DNA of 64,000 nucleotides from Cricetomys ansorgei (GCA_026225945.1 JAMJFZ010000879.1:932001-996000), one strand, 5' to 3'. Positions 11,109 through 23,460 are shown, numbered from the stretch's first letter. Notes: generated by a model not told the origin, from the sequence alone. Made by a program: numbers and translations.

Positions 11109-14100
11109 TCCTTCTAAGCTCTCGCCCATGCCCACTGCACCCGGCATGGCTCCTCTTTGCTTCTTTCCAACTTGAGCCTCTTTGCTGCGGTTGAAAGCTA
11201 CTGGAGATGCTTCTGTCTCGGGACATTTTGTCTTTCTGAAATGAGCCTCCCTTACAGATTTGAAGTGTTCTTCCCCGTATATACGGGTCTCTGTGTCAAA
11301 CGTTCACTTGAGTGAGTAAGGCATTTCACGACTGCCTTGTTTAAACTTAAATTTAAGTAAAGCTAAAGTTACTTAAATGTATTTCTCCATTCACCCTCAA
11401 AATGCCCTGGTGTTTCCACACTCTGTCTTTTGCTAGAGTGGTTATCATCTCTTTTCAGTGACATATATATTTCGTTTCTTTGTATTAGATATTTCATGGG
11501 TGACCAGGATATTTGAAACAAGGAAGGTAGTTTCTCAATGAATATTCATAAAATTACTTTCTTAAAAAAAATTTCAAATACTACTACTTATCACTTAGAA
11601 AACCAGTCCATCATGAATGCTCATTATGGATGTTCACAGAACTCAGGGTGTCCCAGGAGACTGTAGTCCAGAGTAACAGATAGAGGTCAGTGAACACTCA
11701 GAACTAAAGAGGGAGAAGAGCCTCTGGGGACACGGGCTCTCTGGAAAGAGATACCCTCACTCTGTGGCCTCGTGGCTCCACAGAGCAGTTAGACAGCCAG
11801 TTACATCTGTACCGAGACCACAAAGATGTCTTACTATAACATTTAGAAGCAATTAGTTAGGAAAAAAAAAAAAACTAAGAAGAGATTAAATAGAGATTAG
11901 CAACCACCATTTTCTTAAATTTTGAAAATATTCATAAATATTTCCAAAGCTCAAAGATATTTCATGGGAAAACACATCTGTCTGAAAAATGTGACGGCTG
12001 CTGATATAAATCACATCACATTCCATACTTGGCTTTCTGTTCTTGGATTTGGGGACTCTTTGTCGAAGCTTCTGTGACTTTCTGTAGGCCTTGACTCACT
12101 ATGGCCATTTTGACTTGTCAAACTTGGAGCATGGTAAGAATTTACACGGTGCAAGCAAAGAAATGGAAATTGGCTGAAGGACCTGAGTCCTTGTGACCCA
12201 ATCACAGTACATGCTGGTGTCCACCGTGCCTTTCCTTTGACAGCTCTCTGATCTCAAGCTTGTTTCTCTTGGGAGGTGAGAGGAACTTTAAGTTAGGGGT
12301 AAGAAGGAAAACGTGTAGGTAATCAACAGCTTTGTAGACGACACCCTAACGAATGGACAGAAGTCTGTCTCACCAGCTGACGTGAGTCCCTCCACATTCA
12401 GAGATGCCGTAAGAGCTTCTGATGCACAGAGGATTCATTTTCTCCTTAGCAGCATGGAGTTATTTTTTTATGGCTCCCTGGAGAGGTTGAATCACAAAAC
12501 TGACACAATCTCTCACTCACAGTGTCCTAAAGAGGCTTGTAAAAATCTCCTGCCCCGTTGTTTCCAGAGAACACATGTCACTTCATCATGCAGGTGGGAG
12601 AAGAATAGTCTTTAAAAGAGCCGAGACATTCAGTCAGAAGCATTTTAGAAATCTAGACTGCTTACCGAGGTGCCAGAACTTCCTAAGTTAGAAGCATCTA
12701 TGTGATGTATTTCCTGTTCTCCTTAAGAAATCTGATGACCTAGACTGATAGTTTCATTTCTGTTATGATGAATTGGTGGTTAAAAGTATGTTTTCCAACC
12801 CCTATCCCCTTACAGCAATGGATGCAATTCCTCCACTGTTCTTCTCTTGACAGTAATTTCTTGTGATATGTACCAGTGGTTGCTGACGTTTCTGAGTGCC
12901 TGTGACACCCACGTCATTCAATTACACTTACAGTTGCTTTGTGTCCTGTTCTCTCGAAGCTTCATCAGCATCTCGGGTGCCGCACAATGGAGTTCAGAGG
13001 CCAGCTAGAGAAAAATAAAACTCTGTGGAAGAACATCTGAAGTGCAAGGCTGAATAAATATGCATAAACACATTCACACTACCTGCATCAGAAAGGGCTA
13101 TGAACTCCCAAACATACTTCAAGGTCAGCGCTTTGCTTTCATCTGTTTCCAGCACTTTGCATAGCTGGCAGCCCTGCCTCCTCTGGAGAGTGGAGGAACA
13201 CCAAGAGTGCACACGACTCACAGTCTTGGCCAGATTTCCATAATCGCATCAACAGATGGAATAATAATCATCGCTGAAGTTACTGTACGGGCTGTTGGTC
13301 CAAGGAAACTTCGTCCTGCTTCTTTTCAAAATGGTTTTTGCTGGCTCTTTAGACATAAGGCACTCTTTCCTTCCAGGAAATGTTACAAGTTAAGGTGATT
13401 GTAAAAGAAAAGGAGGTGTAAACCCCTGATCTGAATGTAATAGTGTGGAGGGGACCGAGGTTCCGTCTCTTTGGAAGCTGAATGGCACGCACACCTTTCT
13501 AGGTGATTGGGGGCTGCAAGTCTGAGGCCAGTGTCCCCTGAATAACTGTTTCCTGGCCACCTTGGTTCTGTGTCTGGAGCATCTTCTCATCATACAAAGG
13601 CATCCCTCCGCCTCTCAGGCACATTCTCTGAATTATTCATTATTCTACGGAAAGCCAGTAACAACGAGAGCATTCCAAATCAATGCAGCTCAAATCATCC
13701 TTCTCAAATCCGGTGTATGAAAGAACAAAATGTGGATGTGCGCGTAACAGTGCAAAACAGCCCGAGGGGCCTTGGATAAACATTAAATAAAGTTAAGTTG
13801 TCTGCACAAGCGTCAGACAATAACTGTACAGTGTAGATTTTGAAACCATTCAGTGTTCAAGACCTTATTGATACCATGGATTCTCTGAGAATGTTTAGAT
13901 AGAGACGTAAGTTCATTTTTTCTAGTTATCTGCCCATAAAGTACTCTTTTACAATGAAATGTGCAAGTCACAGACACGGGCAGTTGAATAATGATGAAAT
14001 GGAAAATAAGCTCAAATCTCTCTGGTCTAAGAATTTATAGACTGAGCTGCAGTGATGACCACATATGTTCGCATGGCATAGTCAAAAGGGCAGTGCATTC

Positions 14101-14569
14101 AGAAGGAAAGGAGTGTGCTCAACAGCAGAAACTACAGCGAACAGTAGCTCATCAGCTGCATGGTGACTTGCTGTCTTCTGCTCCAAGTAGGTAACTCTTG
14201 TCTGACTTTTGTTTTCTGTTCCTTGTCTAGTTACTGTGATCATCTCCATGGTCAGCACTCCTGGAGACCCTAAGGAGGATAGTCTTTCTTATTCTTTGCT
14301 TATCTGTTTCTTGAAGTTTACATCTTTTTTTTTTATCGCTTTAACAGAAATCAACGAGTCTCTGAAATCTTCATTTTTGATAGCATCCTGTCTTCTGCAT
14401 TGTAACTGAATTTGACAATTAGATTTGTGAATTTATTTTAAATTTGAAAAATTTCATATTGTAATTTAATTACAGTATCTCTCCTTTCCCTTCCCTCCTT
14501 CCAAACCTTCTCATGCACTCCTCCCTGCTCTCCTTCAAATTCACAGCCTCTTTTTCTTTCACAAATTAT
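11109..14569. other. About 3.5 kb without recognisable repeats or genes
   Basis: This stretch has near-normal GC, scattered CpGs (for example around 13735-13765) and an A-run at about 11862-11874. Open frames of 60-77 codons occur on both strands but none has a domain or plausible splice structure. Confidence 0.5.
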
Positions 14570-14643
14570 CATTGCATACATATATACACACACACACATA
14601 TGCACACACATACCCACACATACACTCACATATATGTGCATAT
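14570..14643 (+). repeat. (CA)n-rich degenerate microsatellite
   Basis: CACACA runs are interrupted by ATATG and CATACC units. The minus-strand frame through it (Met/Cys/Val-rich) is an artefact of the repeat. Confidence 0.88.
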
Positions 14644-16335
14644 CCATTGCTAATACAGCCCGTTCTCTCTATATAATGCTACGTGTATGTACATTTTCAG
14701 TGCTGACCATTTGGCATCGAAAGACCACCAAACGATATGCTTTTCCTTGAGGAAAGTCTCCTCTCCCATTCCCAGTATGCCTTAGTAGTTTTTTGTTTTT
14801 TTTTTTTTAAATGTTTGGTTTTGGTTTGTTTTGATTTTTTTTTTTTTGATGTTAAAATGATGCCAGTAACCTGTCTGAGGATAAGTTAATTTGTCCTATC
14901 TTTGTGCAGTATACTTATAAGGAAAACACAGCCACTATTTATTTGACATTCAAATATAACCAAGCTTCCTGTACTTTAATTGGTAAATTCTGGCAGGCCT
15001 AGGCATGGAGATCAGGATGTTTTTGTTCTTTTGTGTTTTGATGTCTATGTTTTCCCTCCCCTTAATTCCGAACAGTAATCAAGACCTTAGCATTTCCTCG
15101 TTCAAGGATTTTTATAAGGCATGAAGTAAAAGGCAGAACTCCACAAGACGACCTTATCATGTGTTTGAAGGGGAGAGAAGACTGGAGACTTGTTAGGGGG
15201 AGAGGTTTCCCTGAGACACAGGTTAGAGAATATTAGGCTGGTTTTTTTTGGGGCGGGAGAGAGTGGCTATCAGGACCAGACATTGCTTTAGACCTGCAAA
15301 GCTTTGAGGGAGAGTGTAGAAGACTGTGCCCTGAAGACCGCAGTGCCTGCAGCGTTGAGATGTCTAGCCTTGTTGGCTTGAAGAGTGACAAGGAAGCAGT
15401 GTAGCAGGTGAGAAAGCACCGGGCTCACTGCAGGAGTGGTACTCAGTGGAGCCTCTGCGGACTGATGACTACAAGGCCTCCTCTCTGCTTTCTATCAAGT
15501 TAGTCAAGAATCTCCAGAGAGGCAGAGCCAGTAGGAGACCAATGTAAGCACAGAAGCAGGATCCGACAATGAGTCAATTTACATGACTGTGGGAACTGAC
15601 TGACCCACAGAAGGTCTCTATGGACTGAGACCCAGAGATGCCAGGAGTGCTGCTCAGTTCCCTTACAATGTCCATAGGAAGCCAAAGAGGATGGGGATGC
15701 TAGTTTAAGTACTGGAGACTAAGAGCAGGAAAACAGGATCTTCTGATGCTCCGGGGTGTGCAGAGTGTGTCTTCGAATGGGAGGGAGGGTTTCGATTGTG
15801 TATTATTTCTCTCTGGAATCCTGGACAATGTGACATTGCCGACACACATTAAAGGTACATCTTCACCTGTCAACTCAACTGCACGTGCCTGCGTCCTCGG
15901 AAATCACACCCTGAAGATACTCCAGACCAGTGCTTTCCAGATGTCTGAATATTTTCTGATTCAGGTTGGTTGATACCAAAACTAACCTCAGGTGACATAA
16001 AATAACATTAGAACCTTGCACCAAGGGAATCCACATTGATGAGTGTGATTGAAGTCCCTTTGTGCAGAACTCTAAACCTTATAGACTTAATGCAAGTTCA
16101 TTTTAAAGTGCAATGAAAGGAGACATTGCTTCTACACTAAATCTGTGAAAACAAATTCAGACATTTTTCGATAGATACTGTTTTATTTTAATCCAACAAA
16201 CACCTTTTTTTCTCAAATTTACCACTGCAGGTATGTTGTTTTCTTGTAAGAGCAGAACATGCTAGAAACTGTCATTTCACCCAGGCTACTGGACCCTGAA
16301 GTACTCCCCACCTGAGCAGAAACCAAACATGTAAA
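14644..16335. other. Repeat-poor single-copy DNA
   Basis: A T-rich tract with GTTTT units lies at 14788-14850. A short region at about 15920-15970 (CAGTGCTTTCCAGATGTCTG and TTCTGATTCAGG) faintly recalls the MER5 DNA transposon, too short to call. No gene was recognised. Confidence 0.45.
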
Positions 16336-16353
16336 GAAAAAAAAAAAAAAAAA
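16336..16353 (+). repeat. Poly-A run
   Basis: About 18 consecutive A residues. No retroposon body could be recognised immediately upstream. Confidence 0.85.
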
Positions 16354-18282
16354 CTATTCTTCCTGCCCTAGGACTAGATTTGAAGGGATCAAGATTTGTA
16401 ATCATGTTTTAATTTTGCAGAAGCAAAACTGATAAGAAAAGATGATGTTTCCAAAGGGTGGGGCAGTAAATGACGGATGAAATGTGGTGTCGTGATGATA
16501 ATTGAGTTATTTAATAGTCACATCTACAAATGTCCTTCTTCTGAGCAATGTATGAGACGATGCATTTTAAAGACATTGCTTGGATTTTCCATTGTTTGCT
16601 TAGAGAACTGAAAGTGGCACATTGCTGCTACCACAAATTAGGTTTCCAGAAATGGGTACCCAGCTAGCTGAGGTTCTATGTGTTTATGAAAGACCACCAG
16701 CTGCATAAAGGATGAAGATTCTGAGGAAGGAGGTGAGTTGGTGGAGACTTCACAAGCATTGTTCCATGGAGTGTTGCCTAACAGGTCACAAACAGCAGAA
16801 ACTTACACCTTTTCCTTGCTCATCTACATATAAGCTGCTTGGTAGTATGGCTTCGGGTAGCAGATTCCTGTGAAGATAAGGTCAACCTGCTGGGCAAGAC
16901 AACAGGGTGCTGACCTCTGACAACAGTGTTCTGCAGGCATCCGTCTTTGAAGAGTCACAAAGGTGTTGGTGTCTACATGAGTTTTACATGCACATGTATG
17001 CATATGTACATACACAAATGTGTGCATGTATGCATATGTTCTACCATCCAAAGTGATCTCCACTCAGACAATCCAACACCTCACGTTCAATATGATCAAA
17101 GTTAAAATGTGGCTCTACTTCCATTCCTGTAATGCAGGTCAACTCTTGACATCTTCCTTGATATAACCTTCTTCCTGGTCTCCATCCAGCCAACACTGAA
17201 GCACAGGAGTTTCTCATCGAGACCACCTTTCCCATTTTTGTTGATGTTAGTGAAATTTAAGCCTCACTAAGGCCAGAGTCACTCAGATTGCTGATTAAAT
17301 TTCATCTCCCAGACGCTACTGTCAGTTTATTTTCCTGTAGCATGTATTTTATCTTGCAGCTTCCTCTTCCTAATACTGTCTATAGGCCTCTTTATTTCTA
17401 TTAAATCTGAACAAATTTGCTTCTTATTTTTCTTCTAAGTTCTGCCTCTGTCTTATATTTTAAGATAAGCAAGGGGTCGATCAGAAGTCCTAGTGAGATA
17501 TATTCAGTATACTCCCTTTCAGTCAGGCCATCTTGGAAACCTTCCTTTGTTTTTGTTTATGCCTTTTGAAATGTTACTAGATAAAAATCTGAGCATTATG
17601 TCACACCAGGACACACTGGTTAAATGTCAGGTTTTATTTTAACATATCGTATTTTGCTTTCATTATAGTTTCACGACCGGCTTTCTAATAAGCAGACTAA
17701 GCAGCTTTTTAGGCACCGTGAGGTCAGGACAGAGCAGATTTGTGAATCACTGTGATCAGTACGCTTGTTCTCCATGTGAGCTAGGGAATGTTGCAGCACC
17801 AGCGCACACTGTATTTTCCAGCACCATCCATCTGGGATGAGCTTGAGGACTTCTTCCACTCACATGTATTAGTGGCTTCTTGCTTTATATTCAGGTTTTC
17901 CCATGGCAGGCATGAAATTCGGAGGCATTTACTCAGTGTCTACAAGATATAGAAAATGGGTCAAACTCAAAGAAGGAAGAGTGAGTTATGGTTGTGGATT
18001 CTGCATGGAACTGACCAGAATCTTCCCTTACACCAGGGCCGACCCAATTTTATGTGGAAGAACTGTTCCCTTTTCATTATTAGGTTGCTCAATGGATTTT
18101 CCACTTCCCCTTTTAAATTACTCTGTTGTAGACATCTTTATGGATAGAACAGAGGATTGCGGCCTCATTTTCCAACTAAACCACATTGCAAACGGTGTTT
18201 TCATTTCAGTTTACAGCTGAAATGTTTATTAACATATTTCACAACTACGTTAAGCAGCTCAATGTGTTTTTAATTGTGGCAG
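16354..18282. other. Repeat-poor single-copy DNA
   Basis: Two overlapping plus-strand frames (17903-18220 and 17956-18147) and several short minus-strand frames are open, but none has a domain, signal peptide or clear coding bias. A CATG/TGTG-rich stretch lies at about 16985-17040. Confidence 0.45.
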
Positions 18283-18785
18283 AAAATTAATAACCTCTTT
18301 GAAAGCATTGTTACAATCACAGAAGAATGGACCAAAAAGTACCAAGGTTCCACAGAACCCTCCAAACTTACCACCCAGCCTTGTGACGGTAGGTGACCCT
18401 ACATGGAGACATTGCTATCACATGATTCTATAGCTTCCACTCAGGGTTACTCTTAGTGTACAATCAACGAGTTTTTATAAGTTCATGCTGAAGTCTGCCA
18501 TTACAGCATCATTGTAGCTGTCCTAGGAGTCCTCTACACTGAACCCTACCCTCCCTCACTACGTTTCTGTGGTAGGCACACATTTTTTCATTGTAACCAT
18601 AAACTTTCCTTTTACATAATGAATACATGCACTGTATAGTTGTTCAGGATTGGTTTCTTTCACTTAGCCACATACATTTAAGTTTCTTCCATTTTATTTT
18701 ATTTTTTTTGGTAGCTTGATGTTTCCTCAGCAATTTGCCATAATGTAAAACATATCTACATATTGGTACATATGATAACACATCT
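18283..18785 (-). mobile_element. Ancient L1M fragment, antisense
   Basis: The plus strand reads as the complement of an old mammalian L1 3' region. It has AGAAGAATGGACCAAAAAGTA near the start, TCTTTCACTTAGCCACATAC, TTTAAGTTTCTTCCAT and GGTAGCTTGATGTTTCCTC. These correspond to the end of ORF2 and the 3' UTR. No frame is intact. The first 106 bp happens to sit between usable splice sites, but the repeat match explains it better than an exon. Confidence 0.65.
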
Positions 18786-18789
18786 CTTA

Positions 18790-19425
18790 GGGGCAATACT
18801 GTGGTCTCTGGAACACATTGATTACTGCAGCTCTCAGCCCTCGTAAGAGAAGCTTCTTATTCAGGGGATAGCAGTTGACGCAGAAACTCACAATTTGCCA
18901 AAGTAACTAGATTAAATGTCTATGGAGTGTTCATTCATAAATGAGATATCTATATCACATACCCTCCTTGCCAAGCGTCTTCTGGATGTAACGGGATCAA
19001 TGCAACCATGAACTCATAACAGCTGTGCTTACTGGCATAAGACATGGCAAAATCAAGCCACTCAACCTTCCAGCAAAAAACAGGGAAGGACCCATGAGTT
19101 CTTGCCCTTAGCAAAAGAGCTGTTGACAGTCCACGGCTTCAGGGAAGAAGAGTCTGTTTTGTTTAGAGTTGTGGTCACTGGTAGGTCTACCACGCGCCAG
19201 TGGATGGCCCGTGTGTGGACTGCATTAATTGAATTCAGTAGCATATTTAAAAAAAATAGAAGAGGACATGAAATTGGAAGAGTTAGGGAGTAAGAGTGAA
19301 CTAGAGTCTGGAAAGTTAAGGGCAGGAGAGGTTGGGTAGGGAGAAATGAGACATGGGCAAAAAGAGTAGATTTATAACATGAGAATCAGTCAGATTTTTG
19401 AAAGTTGGTTCAACTCAATTAAAAA
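18790..19425 (+). mobile_element. Rodent L1 3' UTR, 5'-truncated
   Basis: The order matches a rodent (Lx-like) L1 3' UTR: GAGAAGCTTCTTATTCAGGG, CAGTTGACGCAGAAACTCAC, GAACTCATAACAGCTGTGCT, AGCAAAAGAGCTGTTGACAG, GTCACTGGTAGGTCTACCAC, CGCCAGTGGATGGCCC, AGAAGAGGACATGAAATTGG, and a 3' end reaching an A-rich tail near 19420. It is non-coding. Confidence 0.75.
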
Positions 19426-19849
19426 AAAATTATCTCAGTCACACTATTGCCCACTCCACTAAAATAAGACAAGAACACAAGACTCAACACAAGTAATCAG
19501 AAAATTCTCAGTTTTCTGCGGGACTCATTAGGGAATTTTTAGAATGCAGAGATTGGACTAAAAACCAAGACATTGTAGATGGAATTTCATGTTTGAAACA
19601 ACTAACAACAAACAAACAGTAACAACAAACCCTCAAAACCCAATTCTAGGTAGTGTTAAAAACTAACTCTTCTAAGGATTTGTATTTACAATTATGATTT
19701 TATATGGTGCTTATCAGAAACTGGGAGAAAGAATGTGACTGAATTGCTATTTTGAAAATGTCATTTTTTGCATCAGAACAATTTAAAATTAGATCGTCAT
19801 GGATTTGGCCTCTGACATTACTAGGAGATAGTCTCATGGCAAACTCCTT
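19426..19849. other. AT-rich DNA, nothing recognised
   Basis: AACAACAAACAAACAG-type A-rich sequence occurs at about 19605-19630. No repeat family is assigned. Confidence 0.4.
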
Positions 19850-20097
19850 GATCCTCTGGCTCTTATAATCTTTCTGCTCCCTCTTCTGAAATATTTCCCA
19901 TACCCGTGATTAGCCCTAAAAACACACAAAGCAACAATATACAGCAGGTCATATATACATATTTGGGAATGTATGTGTATATCCATATATGTGTGCAACA
20001 ATTAATGAGAAAAGAGACCACGAATTTGAAAGGAAGCAAGAAGGAGTATATGGTAGAGTATGAAGGGAGGAAACAAAAGGGGTAAATGATGTAATTA
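19850..20097 (+). mobile_element. Rodent L1 3' end
   Basis: The left part (CTCTGGCTCTTATAATCTTTC) matches an L1 3' UTR segment, apparently in the opposite sense. The right part (GAATTTGAAAGGAAGCAAG, GGAGTATATGG, GGGTAAATGATGTAATTAT) is the classic sense-strand 3' terminus. It may be two joined L1 pieces or a 5'-inverted insertion. It ends exactly where a retroviral LTR begins. Confidence 0.65.
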
Positions 20098-21270
20098 TGT
20101 TGTGGAAGTTTAATTTTAGTTATGTACAAAATTGTTTTGTGTACTGTGGGTGACGGACTCTCTAGGTCTTGGCATTTTGCCTTGTCTGCAGGTGTTGGTT
20201 TTATGTGGAGAATGTTTGATTGCTTATGAACTCCACCCACAAGGAAACCCTTCCTGCAGACAAAGTTATATTATTTTTCCAGCAAACCAGACTTTATCTT
20301 AAAATCTGGGGAGTGATTCCTCAGGGTCAGCACGCAGAAACTGTTTTCCAGAACTGGCTGAGGTTGTATCTCACGCTGGCAGCCGAACTTGGTATTGCAA
20401 ATGTCACCCTGGTGGTACTAGTTTTGACGGCATGAAGGAATCATGGAGAGCAGCTGAGGCTTGGCACTGTGAGAGGCCAGGAGAGGCCATTAGTGAAGGC
20501 GCAGCCTTGGTAGTAGTTGAAGGCCCAGATGAAGGGGTCATGTAAAGAAGTTGAGGCTTGGCACCATGAAGAGAGCCCGGGATGAGGCTGTTGGTGAAGG
20601 TGCAGCCCAGTTGCAGCAGAAGACCCCAGCAGTTCTGAAGATGTCAGTTCCACGGGATGACCACCAAGAACAGCAGCAGCAGAAGAGTGAACCAGCCAGA
20701 GCCTGGAGGACAAGCTGTGTGTGCTGCCAAGGGCAGAGCCAGAGAGGAGGAGGAGCCAGATGATTGTGAGTGAAATTCAGAAAGCTGGACATTGATAATG
20801 TTTTTCTGATGTTCAAACACATTGTGAAAAGCTTAATAGATGTTTAGTATCATTTGGTCCTGAGGATTAGAAGCCTCATAATAGTTTCTCTTGTAAATGA
20901 TTTTGCTGGTGTAGTGCTAAATTGTGTTGTAAAGATAAAGCATTTTTTTTTATACAGAAAAGGAGAAATGTTGTGGAAGTTCTAGTTGTGTTTAAAATAT
21001 TGTTTTGTGCACTGTTGGGTGAGGGCCTACTTAGGTCTTGGCATTTTGTATTGTCTGTGGGTGTTGGATATCTGTGGGGGATGTTTGATTATGATCTTCC
21101 CCTGAGGAGCTGTGAATCAATAAAAACATCTGAGCTCAAATGCTCAGGGTTCCACAGTGCAATATGCCCCTAGTCATGATGGTGGTTCCTTTGAGGACTG
21201 CCAGAGTTTGCACACATAAGATTGCCTCCTTGTCTTCCTTGCTGAGCCTTCACAGCAGTGTGCTACTACA
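20098..21270 (+). mobile_element. Non-coding two-LTR retroviral element (rodent ERV)
   Basis: Two related LTR segments flank a short interior. Both begin TGTTGTGGAAGTT (20098 and 20969) and share a CTTGGCATTTTG block, GGTGTTGG and ATGTTTGAT. The downstream copy is preceded by a polypurine tract (AGAAAAGGAGAAA), as expected before a 3' LTR. The interior (about 20250-20968) carries a 97-bp tandem duplication and no gag, pol or env domain. The two LTRs differ at many positions, so the insertion is old. The upstream LTR loses similarity after about 130 bp. The family is probably ERVK-like, but I cannot name it. It encodes nothing functional. Confidence 0.65.
20969..21270 (+). mobile_element. 3' LTR of the ERV element
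   Basis: It starts TGTTGTGGAAG and ends near GTGTGCTACTACA. It contains a CAATAAAAACATC sequence that could serve as an AATAAA polyadenylation signal, followed by TGAGCTCAAATGCTCAGGG. A related LTR lies at 34905. Confidence 0.6.
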
Positions 21271-22109
21271 CATTATAACCTCTGAAAATTAAAAAAGAAA
21301 TAAAGTTAGGTCTTGAATTAGTCTGAGAAGAATGAGACTTACCTTTGTAAAGATGAACACAATTAAAGATCATGAAGTAAAGTATTTCAAACCAGTGGAA
21401 GGCAATTAAAAAGTATCACAGATCGGAGAGGAGAAGACATGAACATTCAAATAGTCTAGGTCCTGTCTGGGAAAGGCACTCGTAAGCCTTCTGTATAATC
21501 ACGCTATATAATCACCTCTCTTCTATATAAAGTCAGGGAGGGTGTAAAAGAATTAAAATGCTAAATGTAATTCTATGAAGCCAATTAGCACCTTTGCTTT
21601 TCTTCTTATATTAGAGAAGATTAAGTATTTAGAATTAAAAATAAAATAATACGTTAAATTCCCAGTTGTCTCTAAGGTATTGGATGGCAACCTGGCAGAA
21701 AGGCTGAACTGAAGATGCAGACATGTCAATATCCTGACAAAATTAGGACCTCAAATGAAATGTCAAGCTGTTCTTTTTCTGACAATGATTAAATCACATG
21801 GAGATTAAATCTGCTAAAATTTGTTAAGATGATATATTTGCCTACAATCTGTTTCTTAAAATTTCTATAATTTATTTCACAGTTAAATCTAAAAAAATCC
21901 TGTAATTTTATGATTTAAATTTGGGGAAATAGGTGATTATTAATAGGTCTAATTCCATATTTAGGAAATCATAACCATTTAGACCATGTCGTATAATTCA
22001 TGCCAAAACACATGCCAACACAGAAGTAAGTCTTGTGATGATAATATTTATTTTTAACTTGACAGCATTTAGAATTACTTAGAGGACAAACTTGTGAATG
22101 TGTCTGTAT
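21271..22109. other. AT-rich single-copy DNA
   Basis: No repeat or open frame recognised; several poly-A and T-rich short runs occur. Confidence 0.4.
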
Positions 22110-22375
22110 GTAAGTATTTAGTGTGAGTTAACTGAGTTGAGAAGATTCCCCCTAATGTGGTGACACCATTCCATAGCCTGGGTCCAAGCCTGAATCTAAT
22201 CTGCAAAGAGAGTGCCAGCACCCTTTTCTCCATTTCTTAACTACAGATACAATGGAACCGGCCACCATATGCTCCTGCCATGATAGACTGTCCTCTTAAA
22301 TGGTGAGCCAGAATAAAACCTTTTCTTCCTTAAGCTGTTATTGCCATAATGATGAGAAAAAATATCCCAGACAGT
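22110..22375 (+). mobile_element. ERVL-type LTR fragment (RMER15/MLT2-like)
   Basis: Landmarks are GGTGACACCATTCCATAGCC, TGGGTCCAAGCCTGAAT, CTCCTGCCATGATAGACTG, GGTGAGCCAGAATAAAACC (a polyadenylation-signal region) and TTCCTTAAGCTGTTATTGCC. This is the sense orientation of the family seen antisense at 48028 and 50031. The 5' end is truncated. Confidence 0.65.
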
Positions 22376-22446
22376 AGACTGATAAAATTCTAGATGTATT
22401 ATTTAGAAAAAGGATAGCTGTTGAAAGATGAATCCTGAATGATTAA

Positions 22447-22500
22447 ACACAGACACACACACACAGACACACACACACACACACACACACACACCACACT
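22447..22500 (+). repeat. (AC)n microsatellite
   Basis: About 25 AC units with two AGAC interruptions. Confidence 0.93.
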
Positions 22501-22639
22501 CTTGTTTGTGTGACATACTGTATACACATATAGCCAAATACATGTGGCATGGGAGACATCTCTCATTGACTTAGTGGTAGATCTGCACAAAGTCACGAAC
22601 TATTAAAAGTAGCTTATTTTTACACTTATTAAGTAAAAA

Positions 22640-22800
22640 CCTTGGAAATTATCACTTGTGAGCCCTCTGCTTCTTTATTTGTAAAATGGTCACCATCACA
22701 CCCGTCATCTTTGCTTTGCTAAGAGAACGGAATTGAGGTCACAGAGTAAGCACTTTGTGTAATTCTGGGATAAACAGTGTTCAGTAAATGGCTATTTTCT
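22640..22800 (+). mobile_element. MIR SINE
   Basis: CTCTGCTTCTTTATTTGTAA followed by AATGGTCACCATCAC mirrors the MIR core (CTCAGTTTCCTCATCTGTAAAATGG). The distal AGAGTAAGCACTTTGTGTAA and TTCAGTAAATGGCTATT match its 3' end. Confidence 0.72.
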
Positions 22801-23059
22801 TTCAAACAATTGAAACATTACCAGGTTACCCACAAGAACCGTTAAACAAAAATACTAATAATTATTTAGACAGAATGAACTGTTTCAGAAGGAATCTAAT
22901 TTCAATTATCTGTGTGGACTTTTAGATTTAATTTACAGTTCAAAAGGGGAAGATAAACATGTTAAAATGGGTCTCAGCACATCACCAGCACAGGTCTGAC
23001 CCTTCATTTCAGCATCTCCAGACAATGATCAAGATCAGCTCTCTCACAAGACACAGTGC

Positions 23060-23460
23060 CATAGGCTTTCAAAGCAGTGATAAAACACCATGACTAAAGT
23101 AGCATTAGGAGGAAAAGGTTGATTTCAGTGTACAGCTCTCAGGTCACACTCTATTGCCATAGGAAATTGGAGCAAGAACTCAAGGCAGGAACTGGTTCAG
23201 AGGCCATGGAGGAGTGTTGTTGGATGACTTGTTTCCCATGGCTAGTTCAGCCTGCTTTATTACAGCATTCAGGACCACCATTTCAGGGGTATCACTGTTC
23301 ACAGTAGTAAGTAGGACACTCCCACATCCATCATTAATCAAGACATTCCCTTACAGGCACGCCCACAGGCCACTCTGGTGAGGGTCATTTTCCTAGCCGA
23401 GGCTCCCTCTTCCCAAATGACCCCAGCTTGTGTCAAGATGGCTTAAGACCAGGCAGTACA
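23060..23460 (-). mobile_element. ERVL-type LTR (MT2B-like), antisense
   Basis: The plus strand shows the complement of an ERVL LTR: GCAGTGATAAAACACCATGA at the left, GGCCATGGAGGAGTGTTG, TTCAGCCTGCTTTATTACAG, GACCACCATTTCAGGGG, CACAGGCCACTCTGGTGAGG, TGACCCCAGCTTGTGTCAAG, and an end near AGGCAGTACA (TGTACTG on the minus strand). It is close to full length (about 400 bp) and appears solo. The frame at 23119-23307 inside it is incidental. Confidence 0.72.

Noticed and set aside
15870..15975. Possible MER5-type DNA transposon remnant (TTCTGATTCAGG).
   Set aside because: Only about 30 bases look similar, too little to separate from chance.
18283..18388. Apparent 106-bp exon between GTGGCAG and GTAGGT, with two open frames including one reading KINNLFESIVTITEEW.
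   Set aside because: The sequence matches the antisense 3' region of an old mammalian L1 (GAATGGACCAAAAAGTA and the following landmarks), which continues to about 18785. Two simultaneous open frames also argue for chance.
20551..20763. 70-codon plus frame with a Gln-rich run (EQQQQK), considered as a viral protein remnant.
   Set aside because: It lies in the non-coding interior of the ERV, overlaps antisense frames of similar length, and shows no gag, pol or env motif.
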